Positions 22,704 to 35,577 of a stretch of 64,000 nt of DNA are shown here, piece after piece (the stretch's first letter is position 1; every line of letters begins with the position of its first letter). The stretch lies in assembly GCA_963281155.1 (NCBI GenBank), contig CAUJLY010000004.1, positions 2,542,001 to 2,606,000 on the forward strand. Direction: 5' to 3'. The translations under genes were made by a program, and so were the position numbers. The notes under the pieces were generated by a model that was given only the letters and a program-made list of their open reading frames with translations, searched no databases and had not been told where the DNA came from. Source of the DNA: Rhabditophanes sp. KR3021. Taxonomy: Eukaryota; Nematoda; Chromadorea; Rhabditida; Alloionematidae.

Positions 22704-25280
22704 TTAGGCTTCAGATTCTTTTCCAGGGGGACTATCAACATCCTCAACTGAATCTACTTCATTGATAACCTCTAAATTTGAGATACTTGATTTTCTAGAT
22801 GTGATATAAGAAGTCCGATTATGTAGTGTGGATTCATCAAACGCTTCAAATAAACTATTTGCAGTGGGTCTTTTGGAGGAAGTTGGAGGAGCAGTAAGTG
22901 TTTTTTGATGATCATCAAAGTCTAACATTAATCCACTTTCTTCTTCGTAATCGGAGTGTGGAGATGTTTGTTCACCGCCGATTCTTATGCGAGGTATATC
23001 AAATGAATTGTTTGAAGTTAGGAGAATAGGCGCGTCACTTCGTGATGGAGTTTGGCCGTTTAATCCAACGACGTTCAACATAGATCCTTTAACATTTGAA
23101 AATGCATTGGCTAAAGAAGATGCCGTCCTTGAAATTTTTCTTAAATAGTTTTGCTCTTCTTCTCTATTCTTTTCAAAGCCAACATTCAAATAAGATTCCT
23201 TTCGATAAGAGGATACAGAAGACATATTGTCATCTTCGGGATGGGTTGGCCATAATTTGTCCGTTTCAGGGATAACCATATTCATGACGGATCCGTGGAA
23301 CGGTTCACTTTTGTATTGCAGAGCACCAACGGGATATTTGTCCAAATCAGGTTCTGGTTCTTCATCCTCCACTCTTTCATTTTCTTCCTCAGGAATGATT
23401 CCATACATTTCACCAACAATTAGATAACTGTTTTGGCAGGTTTCGTCGATGATCTGATTAATATCAAAATCGTCATCATCATCTCCCAGTGGACAGACGA
23501 GAGTTTGAGCTACTTTAAGCCATCCAAAATAAATGACGAAATATAAAATAGTGTAAATTGGGAAATACTTATCAATTGGTGTAATAATGATCTCATGTGT
23601 TCCGTAATTATCACTTTCCAAATGTTGCCGTCCGATCAAGGTGACAGCGAAAAAAAAGTAGACTGCGATTGTGACAATTTGTAAGTAACTAAAACGATTA
23701 ATCAGTATCAGAAAAAATTGATATCTTAAGTCATTATAAATTGTGCTTCTTAAAGTGAATGGTTACATTCTAAATGTCAAGGATTAATTTGTGTATCAAC
23801 AACCGCTAATCAGTATTTTTTTTGTTGACTACCACATTAACGACATCAATGTTTAGACGTTCTTAATGTTCACAACATCATTGTTTAGACGTCTTAATAT
23901 TCATAACATCGTTGTTTAGACTAAAATTGTTATCCCAGTTTAGACAACAATATCATAATAAGTGTGTATGCAGTACGTTTTATATTTTGATAGCAAATTA
24001 CCTAAGTGGCAGATTAATCCAATCGTAATTGAAGGTGGATTGCAACTTTTGTCTGAAATTATGGACTGCGTCGAGAATTGCTTTTTCATGAATTGGTTGT
24101 TTGACTATTCCCTCGGCAGTTATTTTGGACAATTTTTGTACAAACCAATTTAAGGGGATCCATCTTTTATGATAAATACTGTTGGTCCTTTCAATTATGT
24201 CACCTTCTAGGGCTGTCATAAATTGAGCGTCGATGAGGTGCTGCTGGGTAGGAAAGCGAGACTTGATTTTTGTAGCACAACTCTTAAGAATTATAATTAA
24301 TTTTTTATTGAGATACCCACTTACTTGGAATGTCAAGACCATTGATAAGACTGCCCATCGAATCAACGTCTTCCTGTGTTTGACGATTTCTGGTGTGTTG
24401 CCCGGTACATAGCTTGAAATCCAAAGCGCGATTTCCTCGACCTTTGGAATGATTACAAAACGTTCCCACCATCTGTGGTATAAGATGGTCGTGAAAAAGC
24501 CGAGAGCAAACGTAATTGAAGTTACGAGGGATGGACCAAAACGGCAGTATTTGACTAGTTGCTCAAACAATCTGAAAATAGATACCTTTTAATCAGATGT
24601 GCATGGTTGCTTTTTGTATATTTTTATGCACTTATTAAAGCGTCCTATCTAGATCAAAAAGAAACTTCCGATCACGCCACTACTAATGCTCTGTCATTCT
24701 TATATAATTATTAGACAACACTGCATCATATTACTCGTCGTTTGTTTAGGCTTGTCTTGTTGGTCTTGATTAGAATTTATTCACTGGCAAATCACCACAG
24801 AAACCACTAACATAATAATATAATGCAATAATATATGTGACTATTAATTTGATTTCTACTTTTCAATATGTCTATTATGTCCTTAATATGCGCTAATTTA
24901 TTCTAGTCTATGTCATTAGGCGTAATACTGAAAGTGAGTCATTCCACACAAAACTGATTCATAATGCTTTGAGATGCTTTGGAATATCGAAAAGAAGAGT
25001 TAAGATATTTTTTATGTTTAAAGCAATAAACATTTTTTAATAAATAAGATATTTGTTTTATAATAGATTATTGGTGTTATTTAAGATGTTTCTATACTTA
25101 CCTTTGTTTAGAAGACGATAGAGCATACGCATATATTATGACTAAAAGATAGTGTAATATCAAGTATACAATAAGGTCAACTACTAGCAATCGATAGACG
25201 GATCCTTTCCAGAGGAACAGTAGCTTCATAAAAGCCCAATTGTTAGCCGTTCTAACGTGAATGGCGTAGTTAATAGTCAT
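22704..25280 (-). CDS. Bestrophin-family anion channel
   Basis: Calcium-sensitive chloride/bicarbonate channel; homologues are pentamers in plasma or intracellular membranes. Exons 25102-25280, 24325-24571, 24002-24282 and 22704-23688 give 563 residues. The product begins at the canonical site (MTINYAIHV, before WKGSVYRLL). Family landmarks are GFFTTILYHRWWERF in TM2, SRFPTQQHLIDAQFM, SYLQIVTIAVYFFF, LIGRQ, and the calcium-clasp acidic run PLGDDDDDFDIN near the end of the channel domain. The remaining about 230 residues are a disordered Ser/Glu-rich cytoplasmic tail. All donors are GTAAGT/GTAATT. Intron 2 is 42 nt; intron 1 is 530 nt and intron 3 is 313 nt with short tandem repeats. Cells expressing it cannot be inferred. 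Confidence 0.92.
23838..23936. repeat. Imperfect 31-32 bp tandem repeat in a bestrophin intron
   Basis: About three units of roughly 31-32 bp share the core ACATCNNTGTTTAGAC; the unit interior (TTCTTAATGTTCACA) drifts between copies. It lies inside intron 3 of the bestrophin gene. It looks like a small minisatellite with no visible coding content. Confidence 0.6.
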
Positions 25281-25700
25281 TTGATTAGCAAGGTCTTCTA
25301 CCAAAATAGATGTTATGAAATATTAACTGTATTGACTCACCCTATAATCAAATTTTAGTTATTATTTCTTTATTTTATACGATCCTCATCATAGGAGACA
25401 CGATATGTAATACGCACTTACTTTAAATTTAGATGATTTTCTAGCACCCAAACAAATATTTCAAATTAATTTTAGCCAAATGTTATAAATGCTATTATGT
25501 ATGCTATCACCAGTTGTTGATACCTTTTTAACATTGGCCTATGTTTATTTATGTATTACTAAACATTTAGTCGTTGTCAGCGACTTTTTAAAAGTGAATA
25601 AAATGTGTATTGCGTCAATGTTGTAAAGATTGATCCTATAGTCAATCAAAGATACATTATTAAATGCAAAATATACCAATTTACAATATTTTAGACAAAA
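25281..25700. promoter_or_regulatory. Divergent intergenic region, bestrophin / cytidylyltransferase
   Basis: The 420 bases between two divergent start codons must hold both promoters. Immediately before the plus-strand ATG (25701) lies CAATATTTTAG, which looks like a splice or trans-splice acceptor for the cytidylyltransferase mRNA. Confidence 0.35.
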
Positions 25701-26765
25701 ATGGCCGCAGCAACAAGGTCTCAACGTAAAAGGGCCTATACTGATGCAGACCGTTTGAATGTATCGGACGATGGTGAAAACGATGGAAACCTGAATTCTG
25801 AGTTGTCTGATGAGGAAGTGGGTAGAAAGGCAAAGCAACCAGCAACTGGGTCCGGAATCAGTCTAACTCCTATTAGTGATTACGCCAGATCTTTAACAGG
25901 TGGCGATGGGAGAGTAGGCAGTTTGCCACTTGCCCTTAACCATCCAGCTCCATTTAGTGACGAGTCAGATGCAGTTGCTGAACGCCAAAGAATTGATTAC
26001 ACAAAAAAGATTACCCTCGAAATGGCAAAAAACAATACGGCAGGAAGGCCTGTTCGAGTGTTTGCTGACGGAATCTACGATCTTTTCCACCATGGACATG
26101 CCAATCAACTAAGACAATGCAAGAATGCTTTTCCGAACGTGTACTTGATTGTTGGAGTCTGCGGGGATGCCTCCACTCATAAACTTAAGGGAAGAACAGT
26201 GACTAGCGAGGATGAGAGGTACGAAGCGGTGAGACATTGCAGATATGTCGATGAAATTTACAGAGACAGTCCTTGGTATGTAACAGTTGACTTTTTGCGG
26301 GAACTTAAGGTGGACTTCATTGCTCATGACGCCATTCCATATGTTGCACCAGGAGAAGAAGATTTGTACGAGAAGTTTAGGAGAGAGGAGATGTTCATTG
26401 AGACCCAGAGGACTGAAGGAGTCAGTACTTCAGATGTCGTTTGCCGTATCATTCGCGACTACGACAAATACGTAAGAAGAAATTTGCAGAGGGGGTACAG
26501 TGCCAAGGAATTAAATGTAGGTTTTGTGGCTGCCACGAAGTACCAACTACAAAATTCAGTCGACAGTCTTAAGCAAAAGTCAGTTGAGGTATTGAACAAC
26601 TGGAAGAATCGTAAGGATGACTTTATCAAAGATTTTATTGGTAAATTTAATCCAGACGGGGGATTACACTCAATCAGTAAGTCTCTTCGGGACCTAGTTT
26701 CAAGATCGCCATCTCCAGCTTTAGAAGAAGAATGCGAAAGCACCCATTCAAATGATTCTCTCTAA
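25701..26765 (+). CDS. pcyt-1: Choline-phosphate cytidylyltransferase
   Basis: Rate-limiting enzyme of the Kennedy pathway, making CDP-choline from phosphocholine and CTP for phosphatidylcholine synthesis. One exon, 354 residues. The nucleotide-binding HxGH motif is HHGH at residues 130-133 within [20 protein letters not shown]; the second signature RTEGVSTSD is at 237-245. After the catalytic domain comes an amphipathic membrane-sensing region (about 280-325, [18 protein letters not shown] and [10 protein letters not shown]) and a short Ser-rich tail with SRSPSP, typical of phosphorylated C-termini. The N-terminal 115 residues are polar, with an RSQRKRAYT basic patch that could serve nuclear import. 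The start follows an acceptor-like ATTTTAG by six bases. The family is certain; the symbol follows the C. elegans name. Confidence 0.95.
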   Translation: MAAATRSQRKRAYTDADRLNVSDDGENDGNLNSELSDEEVGRKAKQPATGSGISLTPISDYARSLTGGDGRVGSLPLALNHPAPFSDESDAVAERQRIDYTKKITLEMAKNNTAGRPVRVFADGIYDLFHHGHANQLRQCKNAFPNVYLIVGVCGDASTHKLKGRTVTSEDERYEAVRHCRYVDEIYRDSPWYVTVDFLRELKVDFIAHDAIPYVAPGEEDLYEKFRREEMFIETQRTEGVSTSDVVCRIIRDYDKYVRRNLQRGYSAKELNVGFVAATKYQLQNSVDSLKQKSVEVLNNWKNRKDDFIKDFIGKFNPDGGLHSISKSLRDLVSRSPSPALEEECESTHSNDSL

Positions 26766-27131
26766 CGCATTGTACACACACTGAAGGTATTATAATATTT
26801 TATCTAATAATCACTTATGGATTATCTTCTTAAAATGGTTATTCATTTAATGCCCTTGCATTTTAACGATATGTATTTGATTAAGTATATTTTGAGTGCC
26901 TTTGTATCTTAATAATCTTTTACAAAATAAAGTATTTTTTACTTCACAATTTATTTTTTAATTACACGATTCTTCCAAATAAGTAGACTAAATATTTAAA
27001 TGCGTACATAAAATGAAATTAAAAATGAATAAAAATAATTGCAATAATTTAACAATAACTTTATTTTATATTTCAATAATTTATAAGAATTTAAGGAATA
27101 ACAGTATATTTTTAACAATTACATACACTAG
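26766..27131. other. Convergent 3' flanks
   Basis: AT-rich 366 bases between the cytidylyltransferase (+) and the MFS transporter (-), with AATAAA-like polyadenylation signals (for example at 26924). No gene seen. Confidence 0.4.
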
Positions 27132-28713
27132 TTACTTGAAATGCGGAGTGTATGATAGAATGGTTATCTTCAATGGTACCAAGCGTTTCCAAAATATCAG
27201 AAGCAATAAAATAGCTATTAAGAGCATTGATGTCTGAAAGATCATTGTATATTTTGGACCTGACATATTAAACAAGAGGCCACCAATTAGTGGTCCAATA
27301 ACTCTTGCAAATGCTCCAACACCCTCAAATATACCCATCATTGCATTTTGTCGGCGTGGTCCTATTACGTCCGAAAAAAGAGTTGAATTTGGGTTGAACG
27401 TGAAGGGAAATCCGTAGCCAAGGCAAAAAATCATCGAGAAAATGTAAATATACACTGGAACGCGAGTTGTACTTTCACACCATTCAAACTTTCTTGAGCA
27501 ACCGCCAATGATTGTTGTATTTTCAATAGACCCATTACCAGGAATGTAGTCAAGAGTCTCACCATAAAATGGGAATGGGTAGTTCATAACATGAAAGGCA
27601 ACAAATACTGTTAGTCCAAATAAAAGAAGTTTTCTCTGATCTCTAAAAGGCGATAAAAATAATAATATTGGAAGAATAGCTTACATGAACCTGACAAACG
27701 AATAGGCTTGTAAAAAGTAATTTTTGCATGAAAGAAAAGCTGATGCTGCAATTAATAGACCATTGTATAAAATAGCTTGTTGATCGTTCCAATTATACAT
27801 TGAAATAACCAACACAGTCGCCAATGCTTCCAAATTTGTCCCAATTGATGATTGAACGAAATTTATAAAGTTACAAACCACAACTGCAGTCCTGTCATAA
27901 CAAGGTAGAATATATTGCCCATCTTCAATACACTGCTCTTCAATAGATTGATCATCCTCTTGATCCTCTTCGATTCCAATAAACACTGGTTTGAAGTTCA
28001 GCCAGAAGTAAATCATCCCAAAGAAATACATGGCTACTTGCATGATGGCCGGTACCGTGAACATATTAACTGTCAAAAACCCAATTTTGTTATGCGAAAC
28101 ACCTAGTCCTGCAAAACAAGTTTGGATCAGTGGACCTGGAAGATATTTAAAAAATTAACATTGAACAACAACTTTTTTGAACACTTAAAAGTCATGAGAT
28201 TAAATAAGTAAACTTACCGAGTGTAATGCCTCCAACATTCATAGCAATTGATAAGGAAACAACTTTCCTTCTGTCTTCAGGAACACAAGCCGTAGCAATG
28301 TAGGCTCTCAAAATTCCTGAACTTGCAGCTCCAATTCCAACCAGAACTCTGCTTACTAAGAACATTGTAAAAACACTTCCCAAACTACAGTTAGGTAGCA
28401 CGGCATACAATAAGTTTCCAACCATAATAAAAAGAGACCCAACAATTGTAGGAAGTTTGATTAATTTTGATTTCTGACACCACCAACCAAAAATAGGGGA
28501 AGCAATTCCTTGCCCAACGCTTAACGACGCTATTATAACGCCAAGCATATTGATATCTGACGTATGGTCAAGAAATTGAAGGTACGTCCATAAGGAGGTG
28601 TAGTAGATTGTAACTTGCACCCCATCCAGAAACAATAACACATAACTGATATAAATTGACTTCCAGTCCGTTAAAACATTGAATCTATGTAACATAGGAA
28701 TGTTTCTTTCCAT
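27132..28713 (-). CDS. MFSD8/CLN7-like major facilitator
   Basis: Lysosomal/endosomal multi-pass protein of the major facilitator superfamily; the human homologue is mutated in neuronal ceroid lipofuscinosis 7. Exons 28218-28713, 27685-28135 and 27132-27642 give 485 residues. It starts with WKSIYISYVLLFLDGVQVT, followed by SLWTYLQFLD, the loop-2 segment IASLSVGQGIASPIFGWW, GIGAASSGILRAYIA, and, after the second junction, NMFTVPAIMQVAM. A lumenal loop carries CSRKFEWCE and glycosylation sequons. The last part has FSDVIGPRRQNAMMGIFEG. Twelve hydrophobic segments can be counted roughly. The second donor is read as TTCAT|GTAAGC; a weaker alternative, CAG|GTTCAT, is in the same phase. Transported substrate is not predictable from this. 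Confidence 0.85.
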
Positions 28714-28932
28714 AATCAGCGGCTTATTGAAAAATTTAACTAACCAAAACTAATACCTATGACACCCACTTAATCATCCTAATTTGCCAAAAATCAATTA
28801 GTTGTTGCGAGGCGCGGCGATTAAACTCTCAAAAAAGAACTTTGATCAAAGTTGAAAGTTTATGAAAGACAAACATAAACTAAGCTTTAAACTATGCTAT
28901 TTGTATTATGACTTCACACATTTAGATAACTA

Positions 28933-29974
28933 AACGAAATGAATGATGTTCAAATGCTTAATGTCTTCCAACAAGTCAAAGGAACACGGGTTGTTTTCAT
29001 TCACCACACAATCCAAATCAGCTGAGGGATGAAGAAGGTGAAAATTGTTGCCTCCACATTCTCCAACCAACTGTGGAAAGGTAACATATTTGCCTTGTGC
29101 AAGTTGGTCCGCCACTCTCTTCCATAAATGAACAAAAGTTGGGACGGAACCAGTAAAATTGGTGGCAGAAAGATGCTTACTATTAGTAACTGCATTTCCA
29201 AATGTGAGTCCATCGGAGGTAGAAATGAAATTACACCTTTTGGTAGGCCAGCTCTTCAAACATTTTGATGATAATTGAGTTACTCATGATAGCAGTATCG
29301 GATGGCTTCAGAAGTACAACATTGCTAGCTAGAGCAGGAGCACCGGTAAAATTGAATGGGGCAATCGAGGCAACAAATCCTTCCATTGGACGTGAATCAT
29401 TTTGTTGGTGCTGGTTTCTGTACTGAGTGGCTCATACTTTTCTAATCCCAAGGCGAAGTAAGAATTGAAGCGCAAAAAGTCAATCAATTCGCAAGCCGCA
29501 TCCATTTCTGCCTCAATAATTGTCTTGCCCTGTCCAAGCATTTAGTTCCATCCGGTACTTTCCAGCGGCAAGATCAGCAGCACGTACAAAGATCTCTGCT
29601 CTTCTTTCAATGCCTTCTGAGCCCATGATTCTCTGACGGCTAATGCATTCTCAATCGCTCCATTGATTTGATTAGCAGTCGCATGCGAATATTTGGCAAG
29701 TACTTGTGAGTGCTTCGAAGGAACAACTTGCTTTTGATCCAGCTGCCCTCAATTCTTTACCACCAATATTAAGGAAACAGTGTGTGTTTTGGAACTCATT
29801 TTGTGTAAAGCATCCAGTAAGTCGCTTCTTTCCTTCATATTGCTAGAATGGCTTCTTCATAAAGTGTTCGGATGTCAAGTCACTTCTAAAAATCAAATAT
29901 TACTACTTAAAACAAATTTGAACATACGTATAGGTGAGATAGGCTCTTCCACAATGTTTGATTGGACGAAACAT
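28933..29974 (-). pseudogene. ALDH4A1 (delta-1-pyrroline-5-carboxylate dehydrogenase) pseudogene
   Basis: Truncated copy of the mitochondrial proline-degradation enzyme. Reading from 29974: MFRPIKHCGRAYLTYT (transit-peptide-like), a donor/acceptor pair of an intron (GTATGT to TTTTTAG), then homologous blocks spread over all frames: ALAVRESWAQKAL, RRAEIFVRAADLAAGKYRM, LGQGKTIIEAEMDAACELID, GFVASIAPFNFTGAPALASN, VVLLKPSDTAI, FTGSVPTFVHLWKRVADQL, FPQLVGECGGNNFHLLHPSA. It then degenerates about where the catalytic Cys block (GQKCSAC) should be; nothing of the C-terminal third follows. Several frameshifts and an internal deletion in the NFT-to-GAPAL stretch confirm decay. The retained intron shows it arose by DNA duplication, not retroposition. 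A functional parent must lie elsewhere. Confidence 0.85.
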
Positions 29975-30171
29975 CTTAAAAATTAATCAAACGAAACCAA
30001 TGAAACAAAACACACAATAATTTGTCTTATAACAATATTCGAACACGTTCTAACAAATGCAAATTTCTATAAATTATTATATATTTATTTATATTCATTT
30101 AATTTATACATATTTGTAGTATGATACTTTGATTCTCCTTAAATAGTCCACTTATTTTAAAGGTTATAGAT

Positions 30172-31576
30172 TCATTTATTCTAAAAAGTTATAAAAATCA
30201 GTAATTATTAGCAATCTTACATTTAAGTAGTTAGAAATATTTCCACCAATGGATGAAATCTTTCCGGCGATTCTTGAAGCTCCTTGGCGTACACTATCTT
30301 TGATATCTCCCAATTTGGGAAGATGCTTTTGACTTGGTGAAGATTGTTCTCGACTGAAATACTCGTTGCTACTCAAGCTAGTTGCTCCTTCAAAACGATG
30401 TAAATTGACACACATTTGAGGGTCGTCTGAATTTGTTTCAAAGTAAGCATCAGACGAAATAGATTTCGCATTCCCGAATTTCTTGACTGCCTCATTTGAT
30501 TCCTCGTGAATTTTGGGACTAAGCTTTTCGAGTTTGTCTCTTACATTTTCCCACTTTATGTCGTCTCCTTGAATAGCATTAAGATATGTGAAGGAAGTAA
30601 ATGAAGGGAGAGAAACCAATTCACCACTCGTATCTGCATCTGCCTTATACTTTACACATTTTGCTTGATTGTCTCTGGCAGATCTAATAGTAGCTGAAAT
30701 GGAATGAGATACTTTACTGGTTTGCACGCCGCCAATCCCAAGTCTATCAACTATTTCACATTTATGCCCAGAAGCATTCTCCACATTCTTTTGGAATGTC
30801 TTCTTGTTTTCTTCAATTTCGTGCAGCATAAATCTGCCTGGAACCTTCTTGCCCTCTTCGTGATTCTTCTCTTGTGAATTGACAGCCTGCATCTCAATTT
30901 GAGTAAAACTTCCCTTAACTTTAATCGCACCCCCTTTTTTCTTTCCCAAACCTACTTTCCTCACTGCATTTTGACTACTCATAAAAGCTGTTTTATTTTG
31001 AGTCAACTTTACGACATCAATTTCATTAGACAGTGTTCCTGATTGTCTTCCAACATGAGGCTTAATTAATTTTGGTACCTTAACACCTATTGAAGTGGAT
31101 TGGGTAGATTGGTTAAACTGAATATCAAAAAAATCATCTTCTTCAGTGGTAATGTGGAATTGATTGTCTTCCAAAAACAGTTTACCTTTGGCTGCTTCAT
31201 TAGCTTTTGTAGCTAATTTAGACAATTGCTCCCCGTACACCAGACTGCGCATTTCATATTTCTCCTTGGCTTTCTTGTCATTCAGGCCATTTTTTTCGAA
31301 GAATGTCCTGGCTTTTCCGTTACCACCGACTTGCATTCTTCTTAGCTGAAGCCACGTCCAATTCACATCCAAAGTAGTCGATTTGACCAAACTTACATGA
31401 ACGCCAAGATTTCTGTGGATAGAAGAACAGTCCAGGCAAATAAAAATGCCATAAGACAATGAAGCCCAAGTTGGGTTGCGAGCCAAACAATCAAAACACG
31501 TTTTATTACAGGTTTCACTTTTTAACTTGGTCAGAACCTGCTCTAATTGATCACAAGTTGGTTCTACAAATGACAT
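30172..31576 (-). CDS. ArfGAP2/3-like GTPase-activating protein
   Basis: Stimulates GTP hydrolysis on Arf1 and acts in COPI coat dynamics at the Golgi. Main exon 30221-31576 plus a tiny last exon 30172-30180 (donor AAT|GTAAGA, acceptor TTTTTAG), 454 residues. The zinc finger Cys27-Cys30-Cys47-Cys50 has the family's C-x2-C-x16-C-x2-C spacing, with the catalytic Arg at residue 55 ([12 protein letters not shown]). Downstream is the [18 protein letters not shown] segment of ArfGAP2/3, a basic middle part ([16 protein letters not shown]), and C-terminal repeats ISSDAYF and LSSNEYF with the amphipathic [11 protein letters not shown], features of the ArfGAP2/3 branch and not of ArfGAP1. The chosen ATG is the one just before the conserved start (MSFVEP). 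Without the last intron, the ORF would continue 15 residues longer. Confidence 0.9.
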
Positions 31577-32087
31577 TTCTATAAGTAAATCAGAGATTAG
31601 CAAGTATAAGTTGAACTAAAGGCAGAGAAACACGTAAGTGACATTTGAAATGAGTGATTTGTATAATATTATATTCAAAAGCGTAAACAATTACCAAGTA
31701 CACAATACTCCAACACTTCGTTCCCTATAGAATGAATGATTCTTTTACAAAATATTTTGTGACCAATACATACTTTCTCTCAAATGTCATCCATAGACAG
31801 TTGTTTTAATGGCAAAGTGATAAGCTTTTTAATATCCATCCTTGTCTCAAAATAACATTTAAAGTTATTGATCTTCATTAATTTTATTTAAAACTCTTTC
31901 ACATTGACTTTAAATTACAATTTTACTCATCGAATCGTTGATTTGTAATGTTATTTAATAATTTGTTATTTTTGTTGATGATTGATACAATTATGTCATC
32001 TAGTTTATCGTGTCATAAGTCTTAATATAATTAACTTTTTAAACTTATCTTTTTAGTTTATTGTTTGTATGAAGTAATAGCACAGCT
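31577..32087. promoter_or_regulatory. Divergent intergenic region, ArfGAP / PDZD8-like
   Basis: 511 bases between divergent start codons. AT-rich; no individual element could be assigned. A TTTTTAGTTTATTG acceptor-like sequence lies about 35 bases before the PDZD8-like ATG. Confidence 0.3.
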
Positions 32088-35000
32088 ATGATGCAGTTTG
32101 TTATCGGCTTTGCTTGCGGAATCAGTTTGTTGGCTGGGGGAATAATATTTATTATCTACATCCAATCATCCGCCAAACCATCGCAATTAAATGAAACAGA
32201 AACATTTACCATACCCGATGTAGGTTTAAACAGCAATTTTTAATTACAATATTTTTAGGAATTGAGACGTTTTCTAAAGTTGGATGAAGGAGGAAAACCA
32301 TCAGAAAAGGAATCAAGTCTTTCACTTTCCCTCCTACTGCGCTTTTTATTTCAAGAACACAAAGACACTAGAGCATTTCGTAGGTGGCTGCATAAACGTT
32401 TTCAGCTTGAACTGAATGATTTTTCATCAAGAACGGCTGCTGCTCACTACGTTGTACATCATCTCCAAGTTAAGGATCTTTCGGTTGGAACCAAATTTCC
32501 AGTCATCACCAATATCTCCGTGGAGGAAGTTAAAATTTGTGAGATGGATAACTCAATAGAATCATTAACGCTCTTACTGGACTTGACTTATTGTGGTGAC
32601 TTCGAAACATCTATCTTTGCCACCACTTTCTTGGGAGAAACGTCGATTGGAGTGAAAGTTGCTAAATTAGAAGGGACTGCAAAGATAATTATGTCAAGAC
32701 TTCCGTACCCTCACTGGGCTTTTTGCTTCACCAAAACTCCCACTCTCGATCTGCAGTTTGAAACCAAATTTGGTGGAATTGCAGCACACTACTTCAGCCA
32801 AGTTGTGGAGAAACAATTTAGGGGGATCATTCAACGAACACAAGTATGGCCCAATTACAAAGTCAAGTATCACCCATTTTTCCCGAACCCTCTCATGAAA
32901 CCAACTCCTTCTCCTCACACCTACAAGCATGTCAAAATTGAGGGCGCTCTTCAAGTTACCGTCATCCAAGGCTCTCGTTTACCTGGTAAAATGATCCACG
33001 ACAATGCCAATATTTGCGTATCCATTTACCTTGACACAAAACCATTTGCCAATGTTGCTTCCAAAGCCAATCATTCTTCTACTGTGCGCATCAAATTGTC
33101 AAGGAATGATGCAAAGGAGGAGTTGGGATTAGTATTCAGCAAATGCTTTGACAACTTTGGCTTGAGAAAGGTTAAAATTGGGAACGTTGTAGAAGGTTCC
33201 TGCGGTCATCTTTGTGGATTCAAAAAGAATGACATTCTCATATCTGTCAACAATATAAACATCAACAACGAGAATCATGCTCTTAAATTGCTTACATTCA
33301 CTAAAGGGGAGCTTGCAATTTTGGTTGAAAGAGACAATGAAAGTGTAGATGTGCCATTTGAAGATGCCGAGGAAGTGCTCAATTCGCCTATTCAAGACAC
33401 GCATACTTTGAAGAAAGCAGATTCTGTCAAAATAACCAGACCGATCTCTTGTATTGATAACATTAAAAATGGGAAGGGTAGTGAAAAGCGGTGGAATAGT
33501 TGCGAAGACTTACTCGACAAAAAAGAGAAAACGGATGACAGGGACAAAGATAGTATGAGGAGTGAAGATTTGAATTCTATAAACTCACAGGAGGATTCTT
33601 TACCGAGCAGCACATCGGAGAGTGTTTGTGACGAAAACGATGCTGTCATAAGACCAAAAGAAGCTACGAAAAGGATTAAGATTGCAACAAAATACCAAAA
33701 GGTTGCTTCTAAGCTAACAACCGGCAAGCATAAATTGAATGGAATTTTGAAAAGAAGCAGCAGTGGCAATAACAAGGTGATCAAAGAGACGCCCTTGATT
33801 GCAGAAGAGTGTGAAAAAGTAAGACAAGAAAAGACACCTACTTTTGATGTTAATTCTTTATTTGACCCATCTGAATTTGTGGATATTGGAAAAGACGTTA
33901 AAGTTGGCAGTAACCCGTCAACTGGTGAAACACGCTATTTGCTGACTCAAAGTACAACAAACCTGCCTTTGAAGTCTAAAGTTAAATGGAATCAAGACTT
34001 CTCATTTGAATTGGAAAAAGATCAGACAAAGTATCTGAATGTCTTAGTTTACGCTAAGATTCAACCACATTCTGGTATCCAAAATGAAAGTGATAAAGTG
34101 CTTATGGGTTACGTATGTTTCATATTTAGTTATTCTTATTTTACGTTGTTTAGACAAGTATTTACATCCCTCAAATCATCGACGATTGCAATTTGACAAT
34201 GTCCAAATCTTATAAGGAAGTATTTGATTTACGGCCCACGGGAAAATCTAATTTGCAATTTACAAATGATTTCGATATTTCAAATAAGATCGGATTCGAT
34301 AGAAGATTGTGCTTTGGAGATATCAAACTTGCCTTCAAACACCATGAAAACGGACTACCTGTCGATTTAGTTAAAAGTGAAATGATAAATGCAGACCATC
34401 AAACGAAACACGAAATTAGATGTGTTGAAGGGATGCAAGAACATCAAAATTTAATTTTCATTCATCATTGGACTAGTATCACAGGAAAGTCAAGCCAAGG
34501 TCTATTTTGTGAAGTGTGTAAACGAAAGCATTGGTTTACTGGTTTGAATAAATGTAGTACTTGCAATATTATTGCCCATTCTAGAAGATGTATTGAAAAA
34601 GCCGGTATAGAATTCGAATGCAATCCACATAAAGCACCACCATTGCTCCAAAATGCCGAAGAGGGAGTACTTGCCACAAATGAAGAACCGGTCGGAGTGA
34701 CGGAAGCTCTTCAAAGCCCGAAAAACCTAAAAAGACGCAAAATAAGGCAAAAACTATCTGATGGAATTAAGTTTATTGGGAAAGCTTACACTGAATCAAA
34801 AAACAACAGAAAGAGTGTTATTGGTGTTGAGAACTTAGTTGACATGGCTGACATGGTTTGTTTGGAAGATATCATCCCTGAAGAATTGAATAAATTGGAG
34901 TGTTCATTAAGTGTAAGGAAGATCAAAATCGAACCTCTCAATTCATACAGCGAGGAAGTGATCAATGCGGTCCGTGAAGAAGCCAAGATTTGCCTCGATC

Positions 35001-35281
35001 ATATAGAAGATATGGATGGACGCAAAATTGCATGTGATGAGAAAATTAACATTATTCAGGAGTGTATAGACGATGTTGAGGCCAAGAACAATAAAGCTTC
35101 CAAGAGATACAAAGAGAATAAAGAAAATATGGAGGAGGAAACCGGAAACCTTCAAAAAGAAATGAATGGGTATGGCCTAAAGATACAAGCCTTGTCTCTT
35201 CTATTAATTTATTACTGCACTTGTCAAAAATATTGTACACAAAATGAAGAAGACTTCATACAATTAACAAATGATCAATAG
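32088..35281 (+). CDS. PDZD8-like ER-anchored lipid-transfer tether
   Basis: Protein of ER contact sites that moves lipids through an SMP domain. Exons 32088-32219, 32259-34112 and 34154-35281 give 1,037 residues. Order of parts: N-terminal membrane anchor (about residues 3-27, IGFACGISLLAGGIIFIIYI), SMP domain (about 95-280, including LTLLLDLTYCGDFETSIFA and VVEKQFRGIIQR), a C2-like strand set (ALQVTVIQGSRLPG), a PDZ domain (GLVFSKCFDNFGLRKVKIGN, then GFKKNDILISVNNI), a long acidic/basic linker, a second C2-like part split by intron 2 (KVKWNQDFSFELE), a C1 zinc finger (HHWTSITG, CEVCKRKHWF, KCSTCNIIAHSRRC) and a C-terminal coiled coil. This exact order is the PDZD8 signature. Intron 2 could be read through in frame, which would end the protein early; splicing restores YTSIYIPQII. 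Confidence 0.9.
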
Positions 35282-35577
35282 AAACAGTATTTCTTCAAAT
35301 AATATTCAACCAAAGTTTATTTTTACTATATTTTTATCTTGTTCTAACATAAAATATGTATTACTTTGCATTGTATTGTTATTAAAGTTATTTACAATTT
35401 CAGATTTATAAATTTAATCACAAAGAGCTAAAATTGTTTGATACTATACATATGAATTGGAGTAACATATACATTGTAGATTATGCAACTTTGAATATAA
35501 AATGATGATCAATACCTATAATTTAATATAACAACTTATCTGGTACCCACATTCAATTATTTATCTATTTATAAGGA

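Noticed and set aside
34113..34196. C-terminus of a shorter PDZD8-like protein by read-through of intron 2
   Set aside because: Splicing at GTATGT/TTGTTTAG restores C2-like sequence and continues to the C1 finger, so the read-through is an artefact of the intron lacking an early stop.
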